From NCBI RefSeq assembly GCF_019218755.1, contig NZ_JAHUWZ010000010.1:1-64000 (forward strand): DNA of 64,000 bases, read 5' to 3'. Below are positions 43,742 to 52,028 of the stretch, piece by piece. The notes beneath the pieces are model-generated. The model did not search any database. It saw nothing but the letters and a program-made list of their open reading frames with translations, and was not told the origin of the DNA. The stretch is from Acidovorax sp. sif1233. GTDB lineage: Bacteria > Pseudomonadota > Gammaproteobacteria > Burkholderiales > Burkholderiaceae_C. Numbering within the stretch: position 1 is the first letter of the stretch; every line of letters begins with the position of its first letter. The position numbers and the translations under genes were made by a program.

Positions 43742-44516
43742 GAACTTGCTGCCGCTGCCCGCCTTTACCGACAACTACATCTGGATGCTGCACAACGGCC
43801 GCCAGGCGCTCGTCGTCGACCCGGGGGATTCCGCGCCCGTGCTGCAGGCACTGCAGCAACTGGACCTGCAGTTGCAGGCCATTCTAGTCACGCACCACCA
43901 CGCCGATCATGTCGGTGGCGTCGATGCCGTGCGCGACGCCACCGGCGCCACGGTGTATGGCCCCGCGCGGGAGCAGATCCCCGGGCCCCTGCACCGCCTC
44001 GCGCAGGGCGATACGGTGGACGCGCTGGGGCTGCGCTTCGAGGTCATCGACGTTCCGGGCCACACCGCCGGCCACATCGCCTACTACTGCCCCCGCATCA
44101 ACGGTGAGCCCCTGCTGTTCTGCGGCGACACGCTTTTTTCCGGCGGCTGCGGCCGGCTGTTCGAGGGCACGCCGGCCCAGATGCTGGACTCCCTGGACCA
44201 GCTGGCGGCCTTGCCCGGCAACACCCGCGTGTGCTGCACGCACGAGTACACCCTGTCCAACCTGAAATTCGCACGGGCCGTGGAACCCGGCAACGATGCG
44301 CTGCTCCACTACAGCAGCCAGTGCGAGGCGCTGCGGGCACGCCACCAGCCCACGCTGCCTTCGCGCATGGCCCTGGAGCGAGACATCAACCCCTTCCTGC
44401 GTGTGCGCCAGCCCGCGGTGGCCCAGGCCGCCCGAGGCTACGACGCGCAGGTGAATCAAGACGATGCAGTGGCGGTACTGGCCGCGCTGCGCCAATGGAA
44501 AAACGAGTTTCGATGA
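43740..44516 (+). CDS. gloB: Hydroxyacylglutathione hydrolase (glyoxalase II)
   Basis: Glyoxalase II hydrolyses S-lactoylglutathione, completing methylglyoxal detoxification. The 258-residue enzyme starts [15 protein letters not shown] as expected and carries the di-metal site THHHADHVGG (residues 51-60), the later VPGHTAGHI, FCGDTLFSGGCGRLFEG and CTHEYTLSNLKFA. Its start codon overlaps that of the divergent methyltransferase (CATG), and its stop overlaps the mltD start (ATGA). Confidence 0.97.
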   Translation: MNLLPLPAFTDNYIWMLHNGRQALVVDPGDSAPVLQALQQLDLQLQAILVTHHHADHVGGVDAVRDATGATVYGPAREQIPGPLHRLAQGDTVDALGLRFEVIDVPGHTAGHIAYYCPRINGEPLLFCGDTLFSGGCGRLFEGTPAQMLDSLDQLAALPGNTRVCCTHEYTLSNLKFARAVEPGNDALLHYSSQCEALRARHQPTLPSRMALERDINPFLRVRQPAVAQAARGYDAQVNQDDAVAVLAALRQWKNEFR

Positions 44517-46039
44517 AAATTTTGCACATCGCCTGCCTGGCCTGCGCGCTCTGGCTCACGGGCTGCGCCACCACCGCGCCATCGCAGGACAGCGCAGCCG
44601 GCACCGCCCCTTCATCCTCCACCGGCGCTGCGCCCCGCACCGCCTCCCACACCCCCGTCATTCCCAACGGACCGCTGCGCCCCATCACGGCGGCGCAGGC
44701 GGCCAGCGGCGAGGTCGCATCGCTCTCCACCCCCGCCGACCTGTGGGACCGCATCCGCCGGGGCTTCGCGATGCCCGACCTGCAGCACGAACTGGTGCAG
44801 GACCGCGAGCAGTGGTACGCCACGCGCCCCGACTACATGCAGCGCATGACCGAGCGTTCGAGCAAGTACCTGTTCCACATCGTCGAGGAGCTGGAGCGGC
44901 GCGGCATGCCCACCGAGCTGGCCCTGCTGCCCTACATCGAGAGCGCGTTCAACCCCCAGGCCGTCTCCAGCGCCAAGGCGGCTGGCATGTGGCAGTTCAT
45001 GCCCGCCACGGGCAACTACTTCGATCTCAAGCAGAACGCGTTCCGCGATGACCGCCGCGATGTGCTCGCCTCCACGCGCGCCGCGCTCGACTACCTGCAA
45101 AAGCTCCATGGCATGTTTGGCGACTGGCACCTGGCCCTGGCCGCCTACAACTGGGGCGAAGGCAGCGTGGGCCGGGCCATCGCCCGCAACCAGAAGCAGG
45201 GGCTGGGCACCACGTACACCGACCTCAACATGCCGGCCGAAACCCGCATGTACGTGCCCAAGCTGCAGGCCGTCAAGAACATCGTTGCCCACCCCGAGGC
45301 CTTCCGCACCGAGTTGCCGCTCATCGAGAACCACCCCTACTTCCAGACGGTGGACATCACGCACGACATCGACGTGGCCCTGGTGGCCACGCTGGCGGGC
45401 GTGCGCGAGGAGGACTTCCGGGCGCTGAACCCCTCCTTCAACAAGCCGGTGATCCTGGCGGCCGGCACGCCGCAGATCCTGCTGCCCTGGGACAACGCCA
45501 AGGTGTTCCAGCGCAACCTCGAAGCCCGCCGCGAAGGGCAGTACGCGAGCTGGACCGTGTGGTCCGTGCCCTCCACCATGACGGTGGCCGAAGCGGCGCA
45601 GCGCGCGGGCATGAGCGAGAACGACCTGCGCAGCGTCAACAACATACCGCCCCGCATGCTGATCAAGGCGGGCTCGGCCCTCATGGTTCCGCGCTCGTCG
45701 GCCATCCGCCAGGACGTGTCGTCCCACCTGGCGGACAACGGGCAGGTCGCTTTCTCTCCGGAGATCGTCACCCGCCGCACCACCGTGCGGGCGGGCAAGG
45801 GCGAAACCGTGGCGAGCATCGCCCGCCGCTACAAGCTCGCGGCGGCCAGTGTCGCGGACTGGAACGATGTGCGCGCGACGGCCGCCTTCAAGGCAGGCCA
45901 GCAGGTCGTGGTGTATCTGCCGGTGCGGCAGGCCAGCCAGGCACGGGGCACGGTGGCGCGGGCGGGCACCGCCGCCAAGCGGCCGGCGGCCGCGCCGTCG
46001 CGCCGGGGCGGCACGCCCTCCAAGGTCAAGCGCCGCTGA
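44513..46039 (+). CDS. mltD: Membrane-bound lytic murein transglycosylase D-like lipoprotein
   Basis: The enzyme cleaves glycan strands of peptidoglycan in the periplasm. The 508-residue precursor has a lipoprotein signal with LTGC at 15-18, a serine/threonine-rich linker, an SLT domain with catalytic Glu in YIESAFNPQAVSSAKAAGMW (near residue 143), and AAYNWGEGSVGRAI near 215. Two LysM-like peptidoglycan-binding segments follow (about residues 345-405 and 425-475), then a basic alanine-rich tail. It is translationally coupled to gloB by an ATGA overlap. Confidence 0.93.
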   Translation: MKILHIACLACALWLTGCATTAPSQDSAAGTAPSSSTGAAPRTASHTPVIPNGPLRPITAAQAASGEVASLSTPADLWDRIRRGFAMPDLQHELVQDREQWYATRPDYMQRMTERSSKYLFHIVEELERRGMPTELALLPYIESAFNPQAVSSAKAAGMWQFMPATGNYFDLKQNAFRDDRRDVLASTRAALDYLQKLHGMFGDWHLALAAYNWGEGSVGRAIARNQKQGLGTTYTDLNMPAETRMYVPKLQAVKNIVAHPEAFRTELPLIENHPYFQTVDITHDIDVALVATLAGVREEDFRALNPSFNKPVILAAGTPQILLPWDNAKVFQRNLEARREGQYASWTVWSVPSTMTVAEAAQRAGMSENDLRSVNNIPPRMLIKAGSALMVPRSSAIRQDVSSHLADNGQVAFSPEIVTRRTTVRAGKGETVASIARRYKLAAASVADWNDVRATAAFKAGQQVVVYLPVRQASQARGTVARAGTAAKRPAAAPSRRGGTPSKVKRR

Positions 46040-46078
46040 AAAGCCCCTGAAAGGGCAGCGCGGACAGAGGCACCCGCC

Positions 46079-46231
46079 TCAGAACTTCAGCGTGTGCATG
46101 CCCAGCAGCCCCAGGATGCCCATGATGATGAGGTACAGCGCCACGATGGTGCTGAGCAGGCGGGGCATGACCAGGATGAGGATGCCCGCGATCAGGGAGA
46201 CAAGCGGGCCGATGCTGAGGGTGAACGTCAT
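46079..46231 (-). CDS. DUF3096 small membrane protein
   Basis: This 50-residue protein (MTFTLSIGPLVSLIAGILIL at the N-terminus, ending GMHTLKF) has two short membrane helices around a proline (VMPRLLSTIVALYL). It matches the DUF3096 family in length and sequence style. AAGGA lies nine bases before the ATG. The function is unknown. It is convergent with mltD (39 bases between stops). Confidence 0.88.
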   Translation of the reverse strand: MTFTLSIGPLVSLIAGILILVMPRLLSTIVALYLIIMGILGLLGMHTLKF

Positions 46232-46430
46232 GGAGCGATCCTTGGTGGAGGGGTGAGTGGTATGCCGAGGCTACGGCCAACCGAACGCCGACGAATGTAA
46301 GCCATCTTCCCGACCCGGATGCCGCAGGCGCCACACGGAATGGGCGGCCTCACTTCATGTCTCCAGCGCCCTGCCCCCGCCCCACGGCAACGGCCGCCGC
46401 AAAGCGCCCCCGAGAGGCGCCGCCGCACGT

Positions 46431-47483
46431 TCAGACGCTGAATTTCTGGCGCGCCTTGCGCACGAAGTCGTTGGTGTAGGTGCGCGCCAGCTCCACCTTG
46501 AAATCCCCCAGCTCGGGGTGCACGCGCGCCAGCACGCGCAGCGCCGTGGCCGCGCCGTCGTCGGGCATCACCCCGTTGGGCGAGTAGGTTTCCCGCACGC
46601 GGCTGAAGGCGGCCAGGTACAGCCCCCGGTCGCCCATCAGGTAGCCCGCGGGCACGGCCTTGACAAGGTCGGCAGGGGCCGCGGTCTGCAGCCATTTGAG
46701 GGCGTGCACGATGCCGTTGGCCAGCGCCTGGGCCTGGGCGGCGTTCTTTTGCAGGAAGGCCTGCGGCGCATAGAGGCAGCTGGCGGGCATCGCGCCGCCG
46801 AACATCTCCTGCGCGGCCTTGAGCGAGCGCATGTCGGCCGTGATGCGGGTGTCCGCCTTCTGCTCCAGCAGCGTCATGATCGGGTCGGCATGGCACAGCG
46901 CATGCACCTGGCCGGAGCGCAGCGCATTCATCGCGGCCGTGCCGGAGCCCACGCCGACAAAGGCCACATCGCGCGGGCCCAGGCCCGCGCGCGCCAGCAC
47001 CAGGCTGGCCGCCAGGTGCGTGGACGACCCCGCGGACGACACCCCGATGCGCCGCCCCTGCAGGTCGCCGAGATCCTTGTAGGCCGGCAGCGACCGCAGC
47101 GAGACCCCCAGTGCCAGCTGGGGCGCGCGCCCCTGCACCACCAGCGACCGGAACGCCTGGCCCCGCACCTGCTGGCGGATGGTGTGCTCGAAGGCGCCGG
47201 CACAGACATCGGCCGCGCCCTCCTGCACCGCCTGCAGCGCCAGCGCGCCGGCCGAGAAATCGCGCACCGTCACGTCCAGCCCCTCGGCGCGGAAATAGCC
47301 CAGCTGGACAGCGAGCGCCAGCGGCAGGTGGTAGAGCACGCCCTGCCCGCCCACGGCGATCGTGACATTGCCCAGTGCCGCGCCTTCAGCCTGTGCCCGC
47401 ACGGCGGCCGGCGCGAACACCGCGGCCGCCGACAGGGCGGACACGGCACCAAAGGCGCGGCGGGTGAGCAAGGGGCGGGTCAT
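46431..47483 (-). CDS. ABC transporter substrate-binding protein, NitT/TauT type
   Basis: The 350-residue periplasmic protein begins with a twin-arginine signal (LLTRRAFGAVSALSAAAVFA), cleaved near VRA-QAEG, and has the NMT1/NrtA-like fold: VTIAVGGQGVLYHLPLALAV near 41-60, GYFRAEGLDVTVRDF near 64-78, and SSAGSSTHLAASLVLARAG near 149-167. Relatives bind nitrate, sulfonates, or pyrimidine precursors. No permease or ATPase gene is next to it, so it may be an orphan or work with a distant set. A strong -24/-12 promoter lies 31 bases upstream of the ATG. Confidence 0.92.
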   Translation of the reverse strand: MTRPLLTRRAFGAVSALSAAAVFAPAAVRAQAEGAALGNVTIAVGGQGVLYHLPLALAVQLGYFRAEGLDVTVRDFSAGALALQAVQEGAADVCAGAFEHTIRQQVRGQAFRSLVVQGRAPQLALGVSLRSLPAYKDLGDLQGRRIGVSSAGSSTHLAASLVLARAGLGPRDVAFVGVGSGTAAMNALRSGQVHALCHADPIMTLLEQKADTRITADMRSLKAAQEMFGGAMPASCLYAPQAFLQKNAAQAQALANGIVHALKWLQTAAPADLVKAVPAGYLMGDRGLYLAAFSRVRETYSPNGVMPDDGAATALRVLARVHPELGDFKVELARTYTNDFVRKARQKFSV

Positions 47484-47513
47484 GGCAATCCGGAAAAATA
47501 TCGATGCTGCATT

Positions 47514-47527
47514 GCAACAATCGTGCC
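47514..47527 (-). promoter_or_regulatory. Sigma-54 promoter of the NitT/TauT-type binding protein
   Basis: Minus strand CGGCACGATTGTTGCA (47528 down to 47513): GG at -24, GC at -12, ten bases between them; only the first base differs from the consensus TGGCACG-N4-TTGCA. Predicted start near 47502, 19 bases before the ATG. Confidence 0.7.
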
Positions 47528-47655
47528 GCAGAGCGGGCCAGCCCGCATCAGGGGGATTCCCAGCGGGTTTCTACGTACAAGGGTCGAAAAACAGGGGCGG
47601 CGGCCCCGGGGCGACCCGGCCGTCCTGGCCCTTTGCAAGCCAGGCGCGGCGCGGG

Positions 47656-48081
47656 TCAGCGGTAGCCGACGAACAGGATGGCGATGTTGACCAGAAACGC
47701 CCCGGCCCAGATCGCGCTGCGCACGGTGGGCATGTCGGAAACGTACATCATGATGTAGAAGATGCGCAACATGACATACAAAAATGCCAGGATGTCCAGC
47801 AATGTCTGCCCCGCCCCCAGCAGGTGCGCAATGATCACGGCGCCGATGAAGAACGGCAGTGCCTCGAAGCTGTTGGCCTGCGCCGCATTGGCGCGGGCCC
47901 GCCAGTCGGTCTGACGGGCCATCCAGGCGCGGGGGTCCCGGTTGTCGAAACCCCCGTCCTTGCGCGGCTTGCCGAAGCTGCCGCTCTTGGCCAGCCAGGC
48001 ACAGGCGATGGGAAGCAGTGCCGCGATCAGCACGCACCAGTAGGCCACTGTGAACCGTGCAACATGCATGGTGGTATTCAT
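47656..48081 (-). CDS. MAPEG-family membrane protein
   Basis: The 141-residue protein has four membrane helices in the MAPEG pattern (eicosanoid and glutathione metabolism family): a first helix VAYWCVLIAALLPIACAWLA, a loop with RDPRAWMARQTDWRARANAAQ, then NSFEALPFFIGAVIIAHLLG. The arginine/asparagine pattern RANAAQANSFE is the family signature. The bacterial function is unknown. The ATG at 48081 has AAAAGG just upstream, supplied by the flank of a family A repeat. Confidence 0.9.
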   Translation of the reverse strand: MNTTMHVARFTVAYWCVLIAALLPIACAWLAKSGSFGKPRKDGGFDNRDPRAWMARQTDWRARANAAQANSFEALPFFIGAVIIAHLLGAGQTLLDILAFLYVMLRIFYIMMYVSDMPTVRSAIWAGAFLVNIAILFVGYR

Positions 48082-48087
48082 TTTCAA

Positions 48088-48140
48088 GCCTTTTCGGGCT
48101 CCAGCGCTTTATAGATAAGCGCTGGCAGCTATTAAATTGT
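48088..48140. repeat. Family A palindromic repeat, copy 6 (best preserved)
   Basis: Perfect nine-base arms CCAGCGCTT at 48101-48109 and AAGCGCTGG at 48117-48125, seven bases between, flanked by CCTTTTCGGGCT on one side and CAGCTATTAAATT on the other. It lies between recR and the MAPEG gene. Confidence 0.9.
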
Positions 48141-48181
48141 GAGTATTCTAGCCGCCGTGGCGCCCTTTTTCCACGCAGGGC

Positions 48182-48772
48182 CTAGCGGCGGTCCACCAGC
48201 GCATGCGCAATCGTGCCCAGGTCCACATATTCCAGTTCGCTGCCCACGGGCACGCCGCGCGCCAGCCGCGTCACGTGCAGCCCCCGGCTCTTGAGCGCCT
48301 CGCTGATCACATGGGCCGTGGCCTCGCCTTCGGCATTGAAATTGGTCGCCAGGATGACCTCCTGCACCGTGCCATCGGTGGCGCGGCCCATGAGTTTCTG
48401 CAGGCCGATCTCCTTGGGGCCGATGCCGTCGAGCGGGCTCAGGCGCCCCATGAGCACGAAGTACAGCCCCTTGAATGCCCCCGTGCGCTCCAGCGCCGCC
48501 TGGTCGGCCGGCGTCTCCACCACGCACAGCCGCGTGGCGTCGCGCGCAGGGTCCAGGCAGGTGCCGCACACCTCGGCCTCGGTGAACGTATGGCAGCGCG
48601 CGCAATGGTGCACGGTGCCCACCGCCTCGCCCAGCGCCCGCGCCAGCGCCAGCGCCCCCTCCCGGTCATGCTGCAGCAGATGGAACGCCATGCGCTGCGC
48701 AGACTTCACCCCCACCCCCGGCAACCGGCGCAGCGCCTGGATCAAGACATCAAGGGAATCGGAAGCAGACAT
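48182..48772 (-). CDS. recR: Recombination mediator protein RecR
   Basis: RecR works with RecO (and RecF) to load RecA at gaps. The 196-residue protein has the helix-hairpin-helix [18 protein letters not shown] (residues 16-33), a four-cysteine zinc site CARC and CGTC (Cys57, Cys60, Cys69, Cys72), the Toprim domain beginning [10 protein letters not shown], and the C-terminal [20 protein letters not shown]. The start is MSASDSLD at 48772; the upstream open frame covers a repeat. It is in the typical dnaX-ybaB-recR order. Confidence 0.97.
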   Translation of the reverse strand: MSASDSLDVLIQALRRLPGVGVKSAQRMAFHLLQHDREGALALARALGEAVGTVHHCARCHTFTEAEVCGTCLDPARDATRLCVVETPADQAALERTGAFKGLYFVLMGRLSPLDGIGPKEIGLQKLMGRATDGTVQEVILATNFNAEGEATAHVISEALKSRGLHVTRLARGVPVGSELEYVDLGTIAHALVDRR

Positions 48773-48925
48773 GCAGGTATTGGTTTTCAAAAACTCCGCC
48801 CTCAAGGGCGTAGCGAGCGGGATCAGCTGCCAGGCGGCCGGAGCGCAGGAACCGCAGCGTACTTCCTGTACGTGAGGATTGCGAGCACCGCCCAACGACG
48901 CAGATGGCCCGCTCGGCAGCCAGCC
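48773..48925 (-). repeat. Hairpin-rich spacer between ybaB and recR
   Basis: The 153-bp spacer within the operon contains CGTAC (48858-48862), five bases, GTACG (48868-48872), flanked by AACCGCAG and GATTGCGAG, and a CGCCCTCAAGGGCG hairpin near 48799. It resembles a REP-type structure; it occurs once in this window. Confidence 0.5.
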
Positions 48926-49258
48926 TCAGAAGGGGAATTTCATGCCGCCGGGGAGGCCTGGCATGCCTTGCGTCAGCTTGCCCATCTTCTCCGCCGAAGT
49001 CTCCTCCGCCTTGCGCACCGCCGCATTGAACGCCGCAGCCACGAGGTCTTCCAGCATGTCCTTGTCTTCGGCCAGCAGGCTCGGGTCGATGGTGATGCGC
49101 TTGACGTCGTGCTTGCAGGTCATCAGCACCTTCACCAGGCCGGCACCCGATTCACCTTCCACCTCGATGAAGGCCAGCTCGTCCTGCGCCTTCTTGAGGT
49201 TGTCCTGCATCGCCTGGGCTTGCTTCATGAGACCGGCGAGTTGTCCTTTGTTGAACAT
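48926..49258 (-). CDS. YbaB/EbfC-family nucleoid-associated protein
   Basis: The 110-residue DNA-binding protein has the family pattern [21 protein letters not shown] at the N-terminus, [20 protein letters not shown] in the central sheet and a C-terminal helix with [15 protein letters not shown]. YbaB dimers bind and bend DNA. It lies between dnaX and recR in the normal order. The ATG at 49258 follows AAGGAAACACACC. Confidence 0.95.
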   Translation of the reverse strand: MFNKGQLAGLMKQAQAMQDNLKKAQDELAFIEVEGESGAGLVKVLMTCKHDVKRITIDPSLLAEDKDMLEDLVAAAFNAAVRKAEETSAEKMGKLTQGMPGLPGGMKFPF

Positions 49259-49387
49259 GGTGTGTTTCCTTTGCTTCTTTCTGGTTGATCGATTCCCACG
49301 AAGGGACAGAGATTCGGTATCCGAGATGCACGGTATTGTGCTGTGCAATGTCAGCGGCCGTCGAAACTGGCACACCCCAATCCAGTG

Positions 49388-49486
49388 CACTCGTGGAGCT
49401 GGCCGTGCCAGGCCACCGAGTGCGTCCGCCTCCCGCGAAGCGAGAGAGGGGGAAGGCGCCGAAGGCGACTCAGGGGGAGCTTCATC
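49388..49486 (-). repeat. Family B post-stop repeat, copy 2, after dnaX
   Basis: On the minus strand it starts ten bases after the dnaX stop: CCCCCTGAGTCGCCTTCGGC, GCCTTCCCCC, an internal CTCTCGCTTCGCGGGAG hairpin, GGCGGACGC, then GGTGGCCTGGCACGGCCAG. It lies between dnaX and ybaB. Confidence 0.8.
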
Positions 49487-51454
49487 TCACGCAGGCTTGA
49501 TGCTGCCCGGCACGATTCTCGCGCCGTAGTCGCGCATCAGCGATTGCACATAGGGGTCGTTGTTCACGATCTCTTCGGCGCGGCGCTGGCGCTCGGCAGC
49601 GGCGGCCGCATTGCGGCGGGCCGGGCTGTCGATGACATTGCCCACCTCCACACTGATCTGGGTGGCGTGCCCCGCGGCCTCCAGCGCGGCGCGCAGGCGC
49701 TCGCGGGCGGTGGGCTGATTGAGCGACTCGCGCTCCACGCGCAGCAGCCAGTGGCCACCGTCGCGCGCCACCAGCTGCGACTGCAGGGCCAGCTCACGCA
49801 CCAGAGCGGTGATCGATTCCGCAGCCACCATCTGCTGCACGGTGGCATGCCAGACATCGCCCTCCTCGGTGGGCGTGTAGCGCGCGGAAACAGGCGCGGG
49901 GGCCGAAAGCGGCAGCGGTTGCAGCCGCTCCCCGGGTTCGGGCGTCTCGCGCACCGGAATCGCTACGAATTCAGGAGCACCTTGCGCTTGCGGGGACTGC
50001 GCTGGGGGCCGATTTCGCTCAAACCGATCGGACGTGCGCACCGGCAGCGCGGTGGCGGCCGAGGGGGCAGGCGCCGCGGCGCCCGGCTCGTCCGAGCCCG
50101 GCCAGGGAGGTGGCTCGGAGGCATCGGCGGATTCTGGTGAAGGGGCGTCTTGCGCCAACGCCGGGGCCACGGCGGGCTCCGGCGAAGCCGCCGGCACCTG
50201 GGGAGGTGGCGCGGCGGCCAGGGCCGGGGCAACCACGGGTGCCGGCATGGCGGCATCCGCCGCCGCGGGCACCGCGGAAACCGCCGGTGGCGGGCCAGAA
50301 GACGCCGCTTCAGGCCGCGTCAGAGTTTTTTTTTCAGCCGTTTCGCCCGAAGGCTTGAACGCCAGCAAGCGCAGCAGCACCATGGTCAGCGCCGCATACT
50401 CATCGGGCGCCAGGCCCAGTTCGCCGCGCCCGTGCAGGCACAGGCTGTAAAGCAGCTGGGTTTCGTCGGCGGGCATCAGGCCGGCAAGCCGGGCCGTTTC
50501 CACCGCCTCGGGGTCGTCGGCATCCACGGCAGCCGCCATCTGCGGCACGGCCTGGAACACGGCCATGCGCTGCAGCACGGCGCTCATCTCTTCCAGCGTG
50601 GAAGCGGCAGACAGGCCATTGAGGCGCAGCGTGTCCGAGGTTTCCACCACCGTCTTGCCATCGCCCCGGGCCAGCGCGTCGATGAGGCGAAACACGTAGG
50701 AGCGGTCCACCGCGCCCAGCATCTGGCGCACGGCGGCCTCCTGCAGCTGGCCGCTGCCAAAGGCGATGGCCTGGTCGGTGAGCGACAGCGCATCGCGCAT
50801 GGAGCCACGCGCCGCGCGCGAGAGCAGGCGCAGCGCCGGGGGCTCGGCCGGCACGTTCTCCGACGCCAGCACCTGCGTGAGGTGCGACAGCACGGTCTCC
50901 GGCGCCATGGGGCGCAGGTTGAACTGCAGGCAGCGCGAAAGGACGGTGACCGGCACCTTCTGCGGGTCGGTCGTGGCGAGCACGAACTTGAGGTACTCGG
51001 GCGGCTCTTCCAGCGTCTTGAGCATGGCGTTGAACGCCGTGTTCGTGAGCATGTGCACTTCGTCGATCATGAAGACCTTGAAGCGGCCCTGCACCGGCTT
51101 GTAGACGGCCTGTTCCAGCAGGCTCTGCACCTCGTCCACGCCCCGGTTGGAGGCCGCGTCGAGCTCGGTGTAGTCCGGAAACCGGCCACTGTCGATATCG
51201 GTGCAGGCCGCGCACACGCCACACGGCGTGGCGGTGATGCCGCCCTGCCCATCGGGCCCCTGGCAGTTGAGCGACTTGGCCAGGATGCGCGACACCGTCG
51301 TCTTGCCCACGCCCCGCGTCCCGGTGAACAGGTAGGCATGGTGCAGCCGCTGCTGGGTGAGCGCGTTGGTCAGGGCCTGCACCACGTGCTCCTGCCCCAC
51401 CATTTCGGTGAAATTGCGGGGGCGGTACTTGCGGGCGAGCACGAGATAGGACAT
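49487..51454 (-). CDS. dnaX: DNA polymerase III subunits tau and gamma
   Basis: DnaX is the motor of the clamp loader; tau also ties polymerases and helicase together. The 655-residue frame starts MSYLVLARKYRP, has Walker A GTRGVGKTT (residues 45-53), a zinc site near CGVCAAC, Walker B and SRC (LSRCLQF), and domain III to about residue 370. At codons 374-376 the coding strand is GAA AAA AAA ACT, a nine-A run. A slip to the -1 frame gives about five more residues and then TGA, making a gamma-like 381-residue form. The rest of the full frame is a Pro/Ala linker and a tau C-terminal domain. Confidence 0.96.
   Translation of the reverse strand: MSYLVLARKYRPRNFTEMVGQEHVVQALTNALTQQRLHHAYLFTGTRGVGKTTVSRILAKSLNCQGPDGQGGITATPCGVCAACTDIDSGRFPDYTELDAASNRGVDEVQSLLEQAVYKPVQGRFKVFMIDEVHMLTNTAFNAMLKTLEEPPEYLKFVLATTDPQKVPVTVLSRCLQFNLRPMAPETVLSHLTQVLASENVPAEPPALRLLSRAARGSMRDALSLTDQAIAFGSGQLQEAAVRQMLGAVDRSYVFRLIDALARGDGKTVVETSDTLRLNGLSAASTLEEMSAVLQRMAVFQAVPQMAAAVDADDPEAVETARLAGLMPADETQLLYSLCLHGRGELGLAPDEYAALTMVLLRLLAFKPSGETAEKKTLTRPEAASSGPPPAVSAVPAAADAAMPAPVVAPALAAAPPPQVPAASPEPAVAPALAQDAPSPESADASEPPPWPGSDEPGAAAPAPSAATALPVRTSDRFERNRPPAQSPQAQGAPEFVAIPVRETPEPGERLQPLPLSAPAPVSARYTPTEEGDVWHATVQQMVAAESITALVRELALQSQLVARDGGHWLLRVERESLNQPTARERLRAALEAAGHATQISVEVGNVIDSPARRNAAAAAERQRRAEEIVNNDPYVQSLMRDYGARIVPGSIKPA
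50326..50334 (-). other. Slippery A9 run in dnaX (programmed frameshift or transcript slippage site)
   Basis: Nine A residues on the coding strand in the phase A AAA AAA, as at dnaX frameshift sites. After a -1 shift the frame reads N S D A A and stops at TGA. A GACGC/GCGTC inverted repeat lies a few bases downstream and could act as a weak stimulator. Confidence 0.7.
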
Positions 51455-51668
51455 GGGGGGTGATTCTAGGGCCCATGGCGTACCGGGTCTGGGTGCCGCG
51501 GCCCGCCATCCGCGAAAGCCCTGCGCCGCCCGGCACCGGCTCGCGCGCCCACGCCAGGGACGCCGCCCAGGGGCCGCCCCTGGCGTGGGCAACGCCGCGC
51601 TGGCGTCGTCGCCCTTTGCAATTGCAGGCCATTCGAGAGGAGTAAAAAATGGCGTCCTGTTCAGGAGG

Positions 51669-51674
51669 TAGAAT
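51669..51674 (+). promoter_or_regulatory. -10 element of ffs
   Basis: TAGAAT ends seven bases before the predicted 5' end of the SRP RNA, which fits a sigma-70 promoter; the -35 is not clear. Confidence 0.5.
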
Positions 51675-51681
51675 CCCATCC

Positions 51682-51777
51682 TGACGGGCCTCCCCGCATG
51701 GTGAAGCGGCCAACCGGGTCAGGTGGGGAACCAAGCAGCCCTAACTGTGGAGTCAGTGCCGGGGGTAAGGCTCGTCA
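51682..51777 (+). ncRNA. ffs: Signal recognition particle RNA (4.5S, small bacterial type)
   Basis: The 96-base gene has the universal SRP domain IV core GTCAGGTGGGGAACCAAGCA followed by GCC, in which the conserved internal loops that bind Ffh are visible. The ends pair (TGACGGGCCT with AGGCTCGTCA, one mismatch), closing a single long hairpin. It lies upstream of and divergent from dnaX, a common location in beta- and gammaproteobacteria. Confidence 0.92.
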
Positions 51778-52028
51778 ACTTCTCTTTTGTTGCCTGCGCG
51801 GCGTGCCCGCGAGCGGCATTCCTGGCGCGGTGTTGTCGCGCATCCCCTCCCCCACCCCGTTCGCCTTCGTGGCATGTGCTGGCTGCCTCCAGCGCGCACA
51901 GGCACGCGGCGCGAGCGCATGTCAGTCCTTTCCCACGCTGTTTTGCGGCTTTCGGGATTGCGCCGCCCCGGGCGGCAGGCGCACACTTTGTTGCATCGCT
52001 TCATCCTTTCTTTTCATCGGGTGCCGCC

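Noticed and set aside
51723-52028. A longer frame for the exported protein reaching into ffs
   Set aside because: It would overlap the SRP RNA gene, and the signal peptide would not be at the N-terminus.
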